A DNA stretch of 64,000 nucleotides from Hymenobacter metallilatus (GCF_003944705.1 NZ_RWIS01000010.1:62001-126000); one strand, 5' to 3'. Positions 42,064 through 50,306 are shown, counted from the stretch's first letter. Numbers and translations are program-made. Notes: a model not told the origin generated them from the sequence alone.

Positions 42064-44715
42064 ATGCGGTTCTTTACTACGTGCTTGCGTGCTTTCTTCT
42101 TGCTAGTCCTGGTGCAGCTGGCAAGCCCGGCGGCGGCCGGCATTGTGCGGGGCCGCATTCTGAGCGTGAAGGGCGAAGCCCTGGCTTTTGCCAATGTGGC
42201 CGTGAAGGGCACCACCCTCAACACGGCCTCCAACGAGCAGGGCAACTACCAGCTGCGCCTCACGCCCGGTAGCTACGAGCTGGTGTTTCAGTACGTGGGC
42301 TTTAAGCCGCGGCTGGAAACCGTGCGCGTGGCCGGCGGCGACACGGCCACGGTACTGAACGTCAGTCTCACGCCCGAAAACTACCAGCTGCGTGAAGTGG
42401 TGGTGCGCTCCACCGACAAAGACCCTGCCTACAGCATTGTGCAGCAGGCTATGCAGTGGCGGCGCTACCACCAGCGGGAGGTGGCCGCCTTCAAGGCCCG
42501 GGCCTACATCAAAACTCTGGGCCGCTTTACCGATGTGCCGGGCAAAATTCTGGGGCTGGTGAAGGTGGGGCCCGATTTCAAGCCCGGCATTTTCTACCTC
42601 TCCGAGTCGGTGTCGGAAATGAGCTTCCGCCAGCCCAACGTGGTGCAGGAGCGCATGATTTCCTCGCGGGTAAGCGGCGACACCAAGGGCATCAGCTTTA
42701 ACCGGGCCAGCGCCGGCCGGGGCCTCAACTTCTACCAGAACGTGCTGAAAAGCGGCTTTTCGGAGCGGGGCTTCGTGTCGCCTATTGCGGCCAATGCGCC
42801 GCTGTTCTACCGCTTCGAGCTGGAAGGCAGCACCCAGCAGGGCAGCTTGCTTATTCACAAGATAAAAGTGATACCCCGCCGCCGCACCGACCCCGTATTT
42901 GCGGGCCACATCTACATTGTGGATGGTACCTGGCGGCTGCATTCCGTGAGCCTCGACCTGAGCAAAGACGCCCAGCTCGACTACGTGGACAACCTGCACA
43001 TTGAGCAGATTTTCGCCCCCGCTCCCGGCCCCTCCGACGTGTGGGTGATGCAGAGCCAGAAGGTGACGGTGGGGTTCACGGCTTTCGGCTTCAAGGGCAA
43101 CGGCTACATTACGGCCATTCTCTCCAACTACCGGGTAACGCCCACCTACCCCAACCGGCCGGCGCCTACCGCCCCGCCGGCCGCCACCGGCAAAGAGCCC
43201 GATGACGCCCCCGTTACCCGCGAAACGGTGGCCCAGGTGAAAAAGCAGAAACCCAAGCTGGATGGCCTCACCCGGACCGTGCGCCGCCAAAGCCGCGAAG
43301 CCGCCGCCCGCGACACGGCCGGGCTGGGCCTGGGCCGGCTGAAGCGGGGCGAGGTGATGCTGGTGGAAAAAGGCGTGAACGAGCGGGACACCAGCTACTG
43401 GGCCACCATCCGGCCGGTGCCGCTGACCCAGGAGGAGCAGAAGGACTACCAGGTAAAGGACAGCACCGAAGTCATTCGCAACTCCCGCTCCTACCAGGAC
43501 TCCCTGGACCGGAAGCGCAACGAGGTGAGCATTAGCAAATTTCTACTCACGGGCTACAGCTACAACAACACTTTCCGGAAGCGGCAATGGTATGTGGCGC
43601 CGGTATTCAACATCGTCAATTACAACACAGTGGAGGGCGTAGTGGTGAACCCCCAGGCCACCTACACCCAGCGCACCGACGACCGGCGCACCTGGTCCGT
43701 GACGCCCGCTTTGCGCTACGGCTTCAGCAACCAGCTCGTTAGCCCCAGCGTGGCGGCCTCCTGGCAGCTGGACGCCGTGAAGCTCGCCCGTCTGAGCCTG
43801 CAGGCGGGCCGCACTATTGAAAACTTCGACCCACGTACCCAGCTTACGCCCTTCATTAACTCCTACTACACGCTGTTCAACAACCGCAACTACGCCAAGC
43901 TCTACCGCCGCGACGGGCTGGAGTTGGGCTACCAGTGGGAACCCCTAAACGGCCTTACGGTGCAGGCTACCGGCAGCTACTTTGTGCGGCGGGAGCTTGA
44001 AAATACCACCTACAAGCTCATTACCGACCAGCCCGGCCGCGCCTTCACGCCCAACGTGCCGGTAAGCGCCGAGCGGCCCGACGGCACTCAGTTTGGCCGC
44101 AGCCAGGCCCTGACCACTGAACTTACGGCCTCGTTCCGGCCCGGGCAGCGCTACATTACCCGGCCCAACGGCAAGTTCAACCTGGGCTCCAAATACCCTA
44201 CGTTTCTGCTTACCTGGCGGCAGGGCATTGGGGGCATACTGAACTCCGATGTACGCTATACGCTGCTGGAAGCCGGTATCCGGCACTCGGTGAGCCTGGG
44301 CTTATTGGGCACAAGCAGCTACCAGGTGGCAGCCGGCTTTTTCCCGGGCAGCAGCACCCGGCTGGCCTTCATGGATTTTCGCCATTTCAGCGGCAACCGC
44401 ACCTACCTGACCGAGGATTTTGCCAAGTTTCAGCTGCTGAACTATTACCGGTTCAGTACGGCCGACCAGTTTCTGGAGGCGCACTACAACCACCACTTTA
44501 ACGGGTTTCTGCTGAACAAGCTGCCCGTCTTGCGCCGCCTGCACTGGCAGGAGGTGGCTTCGCTCAACTACCTTACCACCCCTACCGCCAACCACTACCT
44601 GGAATTAGGCGTAGGCATCGAGCACATTTTCAAGCTCCTGCGCGTGGATTTCTACACCAGCCTGCAGTCCGGGCAGCGCGCCGGCACCGGCATTAGGGTT
44701 GGGTTTGGGTTTTGA
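42064..44715 (+). CDS. DUF5686 and carboxypeptidase-like regulatory domain protein
   Basis: An 883-residue outer-membrane protein. The signal peptide ends near SPAAAG at about residue 25. A carboxypeptidase-like beta-sandwich at about 27-115 (GRILSVKGEALAFANVAVKG, TASNEQGNYQLRLTPGSYELVFQYVGFK) precedes the DUF5686 body, with helical SIVQQAMQWRRYHQREVAAFKA and LSESVSEMSFRQPNVVQERMISSRVSG. Many aromatic strands toward the C-terminus suggest a large barrel (LDAVKLARLSLQAGRTIENFD, FNGFLLNKLPVLRRLHWQEV), ending IRVGFGF. The family is typical of Bacteroidota; roles are unknown. The start at 42064 places the signal peptide first. Confidence 0.92.
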   Translation: MRFFTTCLRAFFLLVLVQLASPAAAGIVRGRILSVKGEALAFANVAVKGTTLNTASNEQGNYQLRLTPGSYELVFQYVGFKPRLETVRVAGGDTATVLNVSLTPENYQLREVVVRSTDKDPAYSIVQQAMQWRRYHQREVAAFKARAYIKTLGRFTDVPGKILGLVKVGPDFKPGIFYLSESVSEMSFRQPNVVQERMISSRVSGDTKGISFNRASAGRGLNFYQNVLKSGFSERGFVSPIAANAPLFYRFELEGSTQQGSLLIHKIKVIPRRRTDPVFAGHIYIVDGTWRLHSVSLDLSKDAQLDYVDNLHIEQIFAPAPGPSDVWVMQSQKVTVGFTAFGFKGNGYITAILSNYRVTPTYPNRPAPTAPPAATGKEPDDAPVTRETVAQVKKQKPKLDGLTRTVRRQSREAAARDTAGLGLGRLKRGEVMLVEKGVNERDTSYWATIRPVPLTQEEQKDYQVKDSTEVIRNSRSYQDSLDRKRNEVSISKFLLTGYSYNNTFRKRQWYVAPVFNIVNYNTVEGVVVNPQATYTQRTDDRRTWSVTPALRYGFSNQLVSPSVAASWQLDAVKLARLSLQAGRTIENFDPRTQLTPFINSYYTLFNNRNYAKLYRRDGLELGYQWEPLNGLTVQATGSYFVRRELENTTYKLITDQPGRAFTPNVPVSAERPDGTQFGRSQALTTELTASFRPGQRYITRPNGKFNLGSKYPTFLLTWRQGIGGILNSDVRYTLLEAGIRHSVSLGLLGTSSYQVAAGFFPGSSTRLAFMDFRHFSGNRTYLTEDFAKFQLLNYYRFSTADQFLEAHYNHHFNGFLLNKLPVLRRLHWQEVASLNYLTTPTANHYLELGVGIEHIFKLLRVDFYTSLQSGQRAGTGIRVGFGF

Positions 44716-44747
44716 TGGGTGAATGATTAGAACCCTGTCATTGCGAG

Positions 44748-44922
44748 TCATTGCGAGGCAGAGCCGAAGCACCCGTAGGACAGCGGAGCTAATCCTTCCT
44801 TTTCAGGGTCAGAAGCCTAGAGAAGAGAAAAGCCCCTGACGTGCACATGTCAGGGGCTTTTCTCTTGGTCGGAATTAGGAGTTGAGGAAAGGACGGGTGC
44901 GTCGTCGTGCCTCCTCGCAATA
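44748..44922. repeat. Imperfect inverted repeat, CATTGCGAGG family, around a terminator
   Basis: Arms at 44748-44776 and 44893-44922 share TCATTGCGAGG and CGACGCACCCGT-type words in inverted order. A short direct duplicate of CATTGCGAG is at 44740. The perfect terminator hairpin at 44824-44865 lies between the arms, so the whole 44740-44930 spacer can fold into a larger cruciform. Confidence 0.6.
44824..44865. terminator. Strong bidirectional terminator
   Basis: A perfect 17-bp stem, AGAGAAAAGCCCCTGAC and its complement, with an 8-nt loop. It ends both the DUF5686 gene and the convergent DUF4834 gene. Confidence 0.88.
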
Positions 44923-44946
44923 ACACCTCACTACCTCATCACTTTA

Positions 44947-45222
44947 TTACTTCACTTCCTCAAACTCCACGTACTCGCCGCCTTTAAACTCGGTGGGTTT
45001 GCGGGGCGTTGAGCGGGGCGGCACGTACTCTACCTGCACCTCGCCGGTGGGCGGCTGGCCGTTGCGGGCGTGGGGCTGGCCGGCAAAGGGACTTCCGCCA
45101 AACGGCTGCCCGAACCGCTGGGCCTGCTTTTTCAGCAGGTGACGCAGAATAATGCGCATGAGCAGCGGCACCACATACCGCCCAAATAGCCACAGGACCA
45201 GCAGAACGAGCAAAAATTTCAT
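44947..45222 (-). CDS. DUF4834 family small membrane protein
   Basis: A 91-residue protein with one N-terminal helix (KFLLVLLVLWLFGRYVVPLLMRI, residues 2-24) and a basic segment ILRHLLKKQAQRFG. The cytoplasmic tail is Gly/Pro-rich and ends EYVEFEEVK. This layout matches DUF4834 proteins, common in Bacteroidota and of unknown role. It starts 23 bases after the FkbM gene stop, so the two are likely co-transcribed. Confidence 0.88.
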   Translation of the reverse strand: MKFLLVLLVLWLFGRYVVPLLMRIILRHLLKKQAQRFGQPFGGSPFAGQPHARNGQPPTGEVQVEYVPPRSTPRKPTEFKGGEYVEFEEVK

Positions 45223-45245
45223 GGGCAGAGGGTAGTCCGAGCAGC

Positions 45246-45998
45246 TTAGGAAACAGGTTGAAAATAAAAGTCGGCCGTAACGGCACTGGCCAGCTGGGCC
45301 TCGGTGCAGGGCACCAACTCAGAACGCGCCGACAGTACAAATGGTTTGTAGCCCAGCCCGGCCAGTAGCTCAGCCACGGCCCGGCGGTTTTCCAGCCCGT
45401 TCAGCTCCGTCTGAATCAGGGGCCGAAACCGACGCAGGGTTTCCTGCATGTGCCGGAACACCTCGTACTCGAAACCTTCCACGTCGCACTTCACAAAATC
45501 GAGGCGCGGCAGGTGGGCAAAGAGCTCGTCGGGCACGCGCATGGGTACCTGATAGGTGCGGGCGTAATGCTCATGGGGGTTACTGGCAGCCACTTTGGTC
45601 ATGCCATGGTGCAGCAGCCCGTTCCGCTCCGGGGTACCCATCTGCACGGTAGTGGCCTCGCCGCCCAGCGCGTACGGCAGCAGGGTGAGGTTGGAATGGC
45701 CGCTAAGCCGCACATTATCTTTCCAGATGGCCTGAAAATCGGGAATGGGCTCCACTGCCAGCACCTGCCCTTGTGGGCCCACCAGCCGGGAAAGCGCCAC
45801 CGAGTAGTAGCCCAGGTTGGCCCCAATATCCAGACATACAAAACCCGGATGCACAATCTTCTCCAAAAAAAACAGCTCCGGATATTTGCGGCGGCCCCAG
45901 CCTGCGGCTACCAGCCGCAGGTATACCCGGCTCACCAGTCGGATATACCGCTCAAAACCCAGCGTGCGGACCAGCAGCTTGCGCAGTTGTTTCATCAT
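45246..45998 (-). CDS. FkbM family methyltransferase
   Basis: A 250-residue SAM-dependent O-methyltransferase. FVCLDIGANLGYYSVALSRL is the SAM-binding motif I, VLAVEPIPDFQAIWKDNVRL motif II, and LDFVKCDVEGFEYEVFRHM is the characteristic FkbM KxDVEG motif. The first ~45 residues are basic and helical. Family members methylate sugars or lipids; the acceptor is unknown. Start at 45998 or 45995 (MMK). A near-consensus promoter box, CATCTTTG, ends 7 nt before the first ATG. Confidence 0.9.
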   Translation of the reverse strand: MMKQLRKLLVRTLGFERYIRLVSRVYLRLVAAGWGRRKYPELFFLEKIVHPGFVCLDIGANLGYYSVALSRLVGPQGQVLAVEPIPDFQAIWKDNVRLSGHSNLTLLPYALGGEATTVQMGTPERNGLLHHGMTKVAASNPHEHYARTYQVPMRVPDELFAHLPRLDFVKCDVEGFEYEVFRHMQETLRRFRPLIQTELNGLENRRAVAELLAGLGYKPFVLSARSELVPCTEAQLASAVTADFYFQPVS

Positions 45999-46005
45999 AG
46001 CGCTG

Positions 46006-46013
46006 CAAAGATG
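46006..46013 (-). promoter_or_regulatory. Near-consensus promoter box before the FkbM gene
   Basis: CATCTTTG on the minus strand differs from TAnnTTTG at one base and ends 7 nt before the ATG at 45998, predicting an almost leaderless mRNA. Confidence 0.45.
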
Positions 46014-46206
46014 CCGGAAACCCCGCAAACCCAATCCGGGAACTGCTGCAAGTTTCAGAGGTAATCTGGTTTATGGCCGCTCCGCCACCCATGGGCCACG
46101 TTACTGGCTGCCAGGCAGCCCCTCAGCTACTTTTTTTCATAGATGCTTAGGCCCGATCTAACCCGCGGACGGAGTGGGCACCGCTGCAAAAAAATACGGT
46201 CGGAGC

Positions 46207-46238
46207 TTGCGCGTTGTTCCTCAGCCTTTCTATCTTTG
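46207..46238 (+). promoter_or_regulatory. Promoter of the tRNA-Thr gene
   Basis: TATCTTTG (46231-46238) with TTG at 46207-46209 and 21-nt spacing. The tRNA begins 33 nt after the box. Confidence 0.7.
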
Positions 46239-46271
46239 CGGCCCCGGTCGGATTCGCCGCGCACGGGAAAT

Positions 46272-46344
46272 GCCTCTTTAGCTCAGTTGGTAGAGCAGCT
46301 CATTCGTAATGAGCAGGTCGTTGGTTCGAGTCCAATAAGGGGCT
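46272..46344 (+). tRNA. tRNA-Thr (anticodon CGT)
   Basis: A full cloverleaf is readable in 73 bases. Acceptor strand GCCTCTT pairs with AAGGGGC with one G-U. The D arm is GCTC-AGTTGGTA-GAGC. The anticodon stem GCTCA/TGAGC encloses loop TTCGTAA, anticodon CGT. The T arm GTTGG-TTCGAGT-CCAAT has one G-U. The discriminator is T. CCA is not encoded. It is transcribed alone, with its own promoter and terminator. Confidence 0.95.
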
Positions 46345-46349
46345 CACAG

Positions 46350-46384
46350 GCGCCGCCTTCAGCAATGGAGGCGGCGCTTTTTTT
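46350..46384 (+). terminator. Terminator of the tRNA-Thr transcript
   Basis: GCGCCGCCT pairs with AGGCGGCGC, followed by seven T residues. It starts 5 bases after the mature tRNA end. Confidence 0.87.
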
Positions 46385-46409
46385 ATCTATCCGCTCTACA
46401 GCCACCAAA

Positions 46410-46440
46410 CACAACGGCCCGACTGAGTCGGGCCGTTGTG
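46410..46440 (-). terminator. Hairpin after the 159-residue membrane protein gene
   Basis: A nearly perfect palindrome, CACAACGGCCCGACT and its complement, lies 32 bases past the stop of the minus-strand gene. The following T tract is weak. Confidence 0.65.
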
Positions 46441-46471
46441 GAAATATTCAAACCAGTTAGTGGCGCGTAGC

Positions 46472-46951
46472 CTACAGGTCGGTGGCGTAGTCGTCTTCGC
46501 CGAAGCTACGGGTAGCGCCCCGGTACACGGAATCGGAGGAGCTTTTCCAGGTAGTATCTTCGTCGCGGCTGCCGCGGTAGGTTTCTCCTTTGGGGCTGCT
46601 CTTGGCCCGCAGTGCCAGCCAGCTCAGGCCACCTACCAGCAAAGCACCGCCAATTACTTTTTGCGTCGGCGTCAGGCTGTTTACCTGGTCTACTGCTTTC
46701 GTGCTGAAATCCTTGGCCTTTGCACTCAGATCTTTTACTTGCTGGGAGAGTTGATTTACATCAATATTCTTCAGCCACTGCTGCTGATCCAGCCAGGATT
46801 TCTGCTGGTTATTTTGGCGCGACGCGCGGTCTGAGGCAGCGTTATCCGAGGCCGTCGACTGCTCTGAAGAGCCGTTTACTTCGCTGGCAGGAGTGAAGGT
46901 GATGTGCTTATGGGCAGGAGCGCCGGGCTGATGTGATTTTTGCGTGCTCAT
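46472..46951 (-). CDS. Single-helix membrane protein, unknown function
   Basis: A 159-residue protein. The first ~50 residues are polar and disordered (Ser, Gln, His). An amphipathic or coiled segment WLKNIDVNQLSQQVKDLSAKAKDFSTKAVDQVNSL is at about 58-92. A membrane helix follows, PTQKVIGGALLVGGLSWLAL at about 94-113, and an acidic/Ser-rich tail ends the protein. The helix-plus-coil layout resembles YtxH- or ElaB-like stress envelope proteins but no signature is decisive. It is monocistronic. Confidence 0.75.
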   Translation of the reverse strand: MSTQKSHQPGAPAHKHITFTPASEVNGSSEQSTASDNAASDRASRQNNQQKSWLDQQQWLKNIDVNQLSQQVKDLSAKAKDFSTKAVDQVNSLTPTQKVIGGALLVGGLSWLALRAKSSPKGETYRGSRDEDTTWKSSSDSVYRGATRSFGEDDYATDL

Positions 46952-47174
46952 GGGAAAGTGGTTTCGTGATAATGAGGGAGATAGACGACCATCAGGTCAT
47001 TTCTCTGTCCCTATTCGTGAAAAGCTTTCAGAAGGTTACCTGCTTGCACCAGTATTCTACCCGGCCACGAAGCTTGACTGACAGCAAAAGGTAAACTATG
47101 GTGTTGCTCCAACCTCTGCTGCCACTTCCCGTTAACTCAGGCTGAGCTTGTTTTTCCTTTCTACTGGTTTCACT

Positions 47175-47933
47175 ATGCCCTTCACCCCACTTCTCAATGC
47201 TGCCAAACGGTTTCAGGATAAAGTCTGCGTGGTTACCGGCGGCACCTCGGGCATTGGCAGAGCGGTAGCCGTTCGTATGGGCCGGGAAGGAGGCCGGGTA
47301 GTGGTACTGGGCCGCGACGCCGATGAGGGGAAGGAAACCGTGCAGCTTATCCGACAGGCCGGTGGCGAGGCGCTGTTTATACGCACCGATGTAAGTAAGG
47401 ACAGCCAACTCGTACACGCTGTGGAGCGCACCCTCAAAGACTGGGGCCGCGTGGATGTGCTGGTAGACAACGCCGGTATGATGACTTTTGAACCCATCCT
47501 CAAGCTCGACCCCAAAGACTGGGACCACCTGATGCAGGTAAACCTGCGGCCGTTGTTTCGCCTCTCCCAGCTTTGCCTCCCCCACATGAAACAGGGCAGC
47601 ATTGTGGCCGTCAGCTCAGTGCACGCTCAGCAAACTACTGCCAACGTGGTGCCTTACGCCACTAGTAAAGGTGCCATCGAGGCTTTTGTGCGGGGCCTCA
47701 GCCAGGAAATCCCCCATACCCACGCCCGCATCAATGCCGTGGCCCCCGGCGCTGTGGATACGCCCATGCTCTGGAGCAACCCCAACGTGAAAAGCGGCAA
47801 AGAGAAGATTACCGGCCAGGTAGGCACCCCCGAGGAGCTGGCCGCAGCTATCTGCTTCGTGGCTTCCGCAGAGGCCAGCTTCATGAACGGTACCACCCTG
47901 GTGGTAGATGGCGGCCGGCTGGCCGCTCTATAG
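47175..47933 (+). CDS. SDR family oxidoreductase
   Basis: A 252-residue classical short-chain dehydrogenase/reductase. The Rossmann motif VCVVTGGTSGIGRAVA (TGxxxGIG) is near the N-terminus. The NAG motif is in LVDNAGMMTFEP. The catalytic Ser, Tyr and Lys appear in IVAVSSVHAQQTT and VPYATSKGAIEAF. The end NGTTLVVDGGRLA is the standard last strand. FIRTDVSKDS with Asp suggests the usual adenine contact; R in GRDAD after strand 2 favours NADP. The ATG at 47175 is chosen over a TTG 27 bases upstream. The substrate is unknown. Confidence 0.93.
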   Translation: MPFTPLLNAAKRFQDKVCVVTGGTSGIGRAVAVRMGREGGRVVVLGRDADEGKETVQLIRQAGGEALFIRTDVSKDSQLVHAVERTLKDWGRVDVLVDNAGMMTFEPILKLDPKDWDHLMQVNLRPLFRLSQLCLPHMKQGSIVAVSSVHAQQTTANVVPYATSKGAIEAFVRGLSQEIPHTHARINAVAPGAVDTPMLWSNPNVKSGKEKITGQVGTPEELAAAICFVASAEASFMNGTTLVVDGGRLAAL

Positions 47934-48044
47934 CGGCTTCCTGAACGACGCACCAAACCACTATTATAGTATAAGTTAAAGAGTGAGATGATGAAGCGGG
48001 GAAGCAGTAAGTTAACCACTCATAGTGCGTGAGTCCCACGCTTA

Positions 48045-48117
48045 CACAAAGCCCCGCCGGGACGACGCCCCTCCGCTGTAAACGGTTAGCGTCGTCTTAA
48101 CGGGGCTTTCGTTGTGT
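48045..48117. terminator. Long hairpin between convergent SDR and HEMEH-protein genes
   Basis: ACAAAGCCCCG pairs with CGGGGCTTTCGTTGT-type sequence, and GACGACGC with GCGTCGTC forms the inner stem. It lies on the plus-strand side, followed by a short T-rich part. Confidence 0.65.
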
Positions 48118-48167
48118 GGCTATTCCCAGCTTACTCAGAAAGTCAAATTTCCTCCTTCACTACCGCA

Positions 48168-48530
48168 TTACTTCACTTTCGGAGAGGGGTGTCGCTCGGC
48201 GGGGCCCGGTAAGGGCCGGCCCTGGGCGTAGAGGTGGGCATTAAGCTCCGCTGCGTTGCGGGCTTCTACCTCGAAGGGGATGTTGTAGTACCCATGCCGC
48301 AGCCAGTCGCGCAGGTAGCGCACCAGAAAACCCAGGCGGCCATATTGCTGGAACTGCCGAATGTGCTCCATCTCGTGAGCTACCCAAAACGGATCCAGCA
48401 GAAACTGCTCCCGGCTTACCCCGCTCAGATGAATACTGTTCCCCAGTACCATCGCCACGTTGGTGGCTCCCAGCTTGGCGCGGGCTACCCGGGCAAATGG
48501 CGAGTTTTCAACAATACGAGGAAGTTGCAT
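48168..48530 (-). CDS. Small HExxH-motif protein, metallopeptidase-like
   Basis: A 120-residue protein that contains WVAHEMEHIRQFQQYGRLGFL: the HEMEH sequence fits the zinc-protease HExxH motif, with a downstream FEVEARN Glu that could be the third ligand. It has no signal peptide or membrane helix, though LGFLVRYLRDWLRHGYY is amphipathic. The size is small for a full peptidase. Proteins with this pattern are common in Bacteroidota as uncharacterised DUF4157-like items. It could be a degenerate fold or a binding protein instead of an active enzyme. Confidence 0.8.
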   Translation of the reverse strand: MQLPRIVENSPFARVARAKLGATNVAMVLGNSIHLSGVSREQFLLDPFWVAHEMEHIRQFQQYGRLGFLVRYLRDWLRHGYYNIPFEVEARNAAELNAHLYAQGRPLPGPAERHPSPKVK

Positions 48531-48843
48531 ACAGTACGGAAAAAGCGGGCGGAATGTACGGAAGGGTTTTAGGGTAGGTTGCCAGTACCGGTTGTAATTT
48601 TCTAAAATTTAGTTGTGCCTTTGGAAGAATTTTTCAGCAAAACCGGTAAAAACAGGTAGGGTCTGAAAATTTGGGCTTAGCTTTAACCAATGGCCGTCGT
48701 CAAATCTACCGGTTTCGGCGACCAGAAAGGTCTTTCTTTCCTCTTTTGTCATCCGGCTTTCCGGTTGCCTATCGACAAGTAAAAAAGCACGCTTACCCCC
48801 GTTCGGCTGACCCCAGCGGGCCTTCTTCCTCCCACGACGGACA
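48531..48843 (+). other. AT-rich non-coding leader region before the NlpC/P60 gene
   Basis: No clear gene. TGCCTTTG at 48616-48623 differs from the promoter box at one base, with TTG 21 nt before it (48592-48594); if used it gives a ~215-nt leader. A 30-codon plus-strand frame starts at the ATG at 48690 (MAVVKSTGFGDQKGLSF) and stops at 48782. It could be a leader peptide but I have no further support. Confidence 0.35.
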
Positions 48844-49443
48844 ATGAAAAACAGCATTCTGTATTGCCTCGCCGCGGCCTCGATGGTCCTGTCTTTTTTC
48901 TTCGAACAAAATCCTACTGCTACGGCCGCTTCGCCGCTGGCAGTTACGCAAGAAGCCTCGCTGCTCGGCAGCCTGTTCTCGGGTGAGGAAGAAACCCGCA
49001 TACTTACCGCTTCTGATTCGGTAGCCTACGATAAAGTGGCCCACCGCCTGGGCATCGAAGCCAGCTACGACGCCGATAAGACCCTGCTGGAAACGGTGGT
49101 ATCATGGTTGGGCACTCCGTACCGCTACGGCAGCAACAGCAAAAGCGGCACCGACTGCTCCGGGTTTGTTACCCGCGTATTCAAAGAAGCTTACGGTATT
49201 ACTCTGCAGCGCAGCTCCCGCTCCATGTTCACCAGCGTGAAGCATGTGCAAAAGGACGAAATGCAGACCGGTGACCTGGTTTTCTTTCGTCGGGGTCCGG
49301 GCCAGCCCATCTACCACGTGGGCATCTACCTGAAAGATGGCAAATTTGCTCATTCGGCCTGTGGTGGTGGCGTGATGGTAAGCTCCCTGCACCAGGCCTA
49401 TTACAGCCGCAATTTTTATGCTGCCGGCCGCGTAGAGCGCTAA
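48844..49443 (+). CDS. NlpC/P60 (C40) family cell-wall hydrolase
   Basis: A 199-residue exported peptidase that cuts gamma-D-Glu-diaminopimelate bonds in the wall. A signal peptide (1-29, ending TAAS) is followed by a ~55-residue spacer. The NlpC domain at about 78-199 opens with LLETVVSWLGTPYRYGSNS. The catalytic Cys105 is in GTDCSGFVTRV. His158 is in IYHVGIYLKDG and His170 in FAHSACGGGVM completes the triad. A MQTGDLVFFRRG motif is typical. The signal lacks a lipobox, so it is periplasmic. A hairpin terminator follows. Confidence 0.94.
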   Translation: MKNSILYCLAAASMVLSFFFEQNPTATAASPLAVTQEASLLGSLFSGEEETRILTASDSVAYDKVAHRLGIEASYDADKTLLETVVSWLGTPYRYGSNSKSGTDCSGFVTRVFKEAYGITLQRSSRSMFTSVKHVQKDEMQTGDLVFFRRGPGQPIYHVGIYLKDGKFAHSACGGGVMVSSLHQAYYSRNFYAAGRVER

Positions 49444-49465
49444 GCCTTTCTGCACTACATTTCCC

Positions 49466-49497
49466 AAACGCTCCGTTCCGCCGAACGGAGCGTTTTT
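49466..49497 (+). terminator. Terminator after the NlpC/P60 gene
   Basis: AAACGCTCCGTTC pairs with GAACGGAGCGTTT around a CGCC loop, and T residues follow. Confidence 0.9.
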
Positions 49498-49600
49498 GTT
49501 TTTTCTGCGACCTTCGGGCCGGAAAACTATTTTGGGGCAAGTGCGGTATAGCACACCGCCGGATGCTCTATCCGTCTACCTTTTCTCTCCCTCCGCAGCC

Positions 49601-50230
49601 ATGGACAAACAGAATCCCAAAGGCGAGGACGTAGCCTCCTCTCCTATTTTTAAAAAATTCGTCGGTAAGGCCGAGGAATATGTGAAGAAACCTACGCGCA
49701 TGAAGCAGCTGCTGAATGATGCGTACCAGAAAGCCAGCGAAAAAAAGGATGTAGGCTCCATTGCCCACGAGGCCTGGGAAACGCTGCAAACGATGCTGCG
49801 CCTGATCCGGACCTCCGTTTCGGGGGAGTACACAGGCCTACCTACCTCCACCGTAATTGCGGCCGTAGCCGTTACTATCTATTTCCTCAGCCCCATCGAC
49901 CTGATTCCGGACTTTATTCCGGTGCTGGGCCTGCTCGATGACGTGGCCCTGGTGGCATGGTTCAGCACCACCATCAAGGAAGAAATGGATAAGTTTCTGG
50001 AATGGGAGAAAACCCGTCCCAGCGTAGTAGAGGACGCTACGGTGGTGGAAGATGAGCCCCAGGCTTCTGCGGCCCGCTCGGCTTCCGGCCATGCAGCTGC
50101 CAGCCCGGCCCAGCCCGCCGCCGCTTTGCACCACGATGTAGCCAGCACCACTACCGACAGCAGCCGGGAGCCCAATGCCACCACCGACAGCCGCCCCAGC
50201 GGCGGTGATGCGGGCGGCAACGTGCGCTGA
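49601..50230 (+). CDS. DUF1232 (YkvA-type) protein with disordered tail
   Basis: A 209-residue protein. The N-terminal part is basic and helical (KKFVGKAEEYVKKPTRMKQLLNDAYQKASEKK). The DUF1232 signature AAVAVTIYFLSPIDLIPDFIPVLGLLDDVALVAWF is at about 85-120 and forms a membrane-associated hairpin. The region after about residue 140 is Ser/Ala/Pro/Thr-rich and disordered, which is unusual for the family. The ATG at 49601 was chosen as the first after the terminator; an upstream frame would begin in the hairpin. The function of YkvA is unknown, possibly envelope or metabolite stress. Confidence 0.9.
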   Translation: MDKQNPKGEDVASSPIFKKFVGKAEEYVKKPTRMKQLLNDAYQKASEKKDVGSIAHEAWETLQTMLRLIRTSVSGEYTGLPTSTVIAAVAVTIYFLSPIDLIPDFIPVLGLLDDVALVAWFSTTIKEEMDKFLEWEKTRPSVVEDATVVEDEPQASAARSASGHAAASPAQPAAALHHDVASTTTDSSREPNATTDSRPSGGDAGGNVR

Positions 50231-50250
50231 TTTTTAGCTAAGCCAGTAAA

Positions 50251-50306
50251 AACAAGCCCCGTGGGAGCGGCCGCACCAGTGGTGCGCCGCCCCTACGGGG
50301 CTTGTT
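50251..50306. terminator. Hairpin between DUF1232 and acyl-carrier-like genes
   Basis: AACAAGCCCCGT pairs with ACGGGGCTTGTT across a GC-rich loop that can itself fold. It lies between convergent genes. Confidence 0.75.

Noticed and set aside
42103..43290. A 395-codon open frame opposite the DUF5686 gene
   Set aside because: Its sequence is biased in His, Gly and Ala with no domain, and the plus-strand protein is conserved in pattern.
48609..49001. A 130-codon minus-strand frame across the NlpC/P60 gene start
   Set aside because: It overlaps the signal peptide of a convincing hydrolase. The part outside that gene (about 47 codons) looks mildly protein-like but has no family match.
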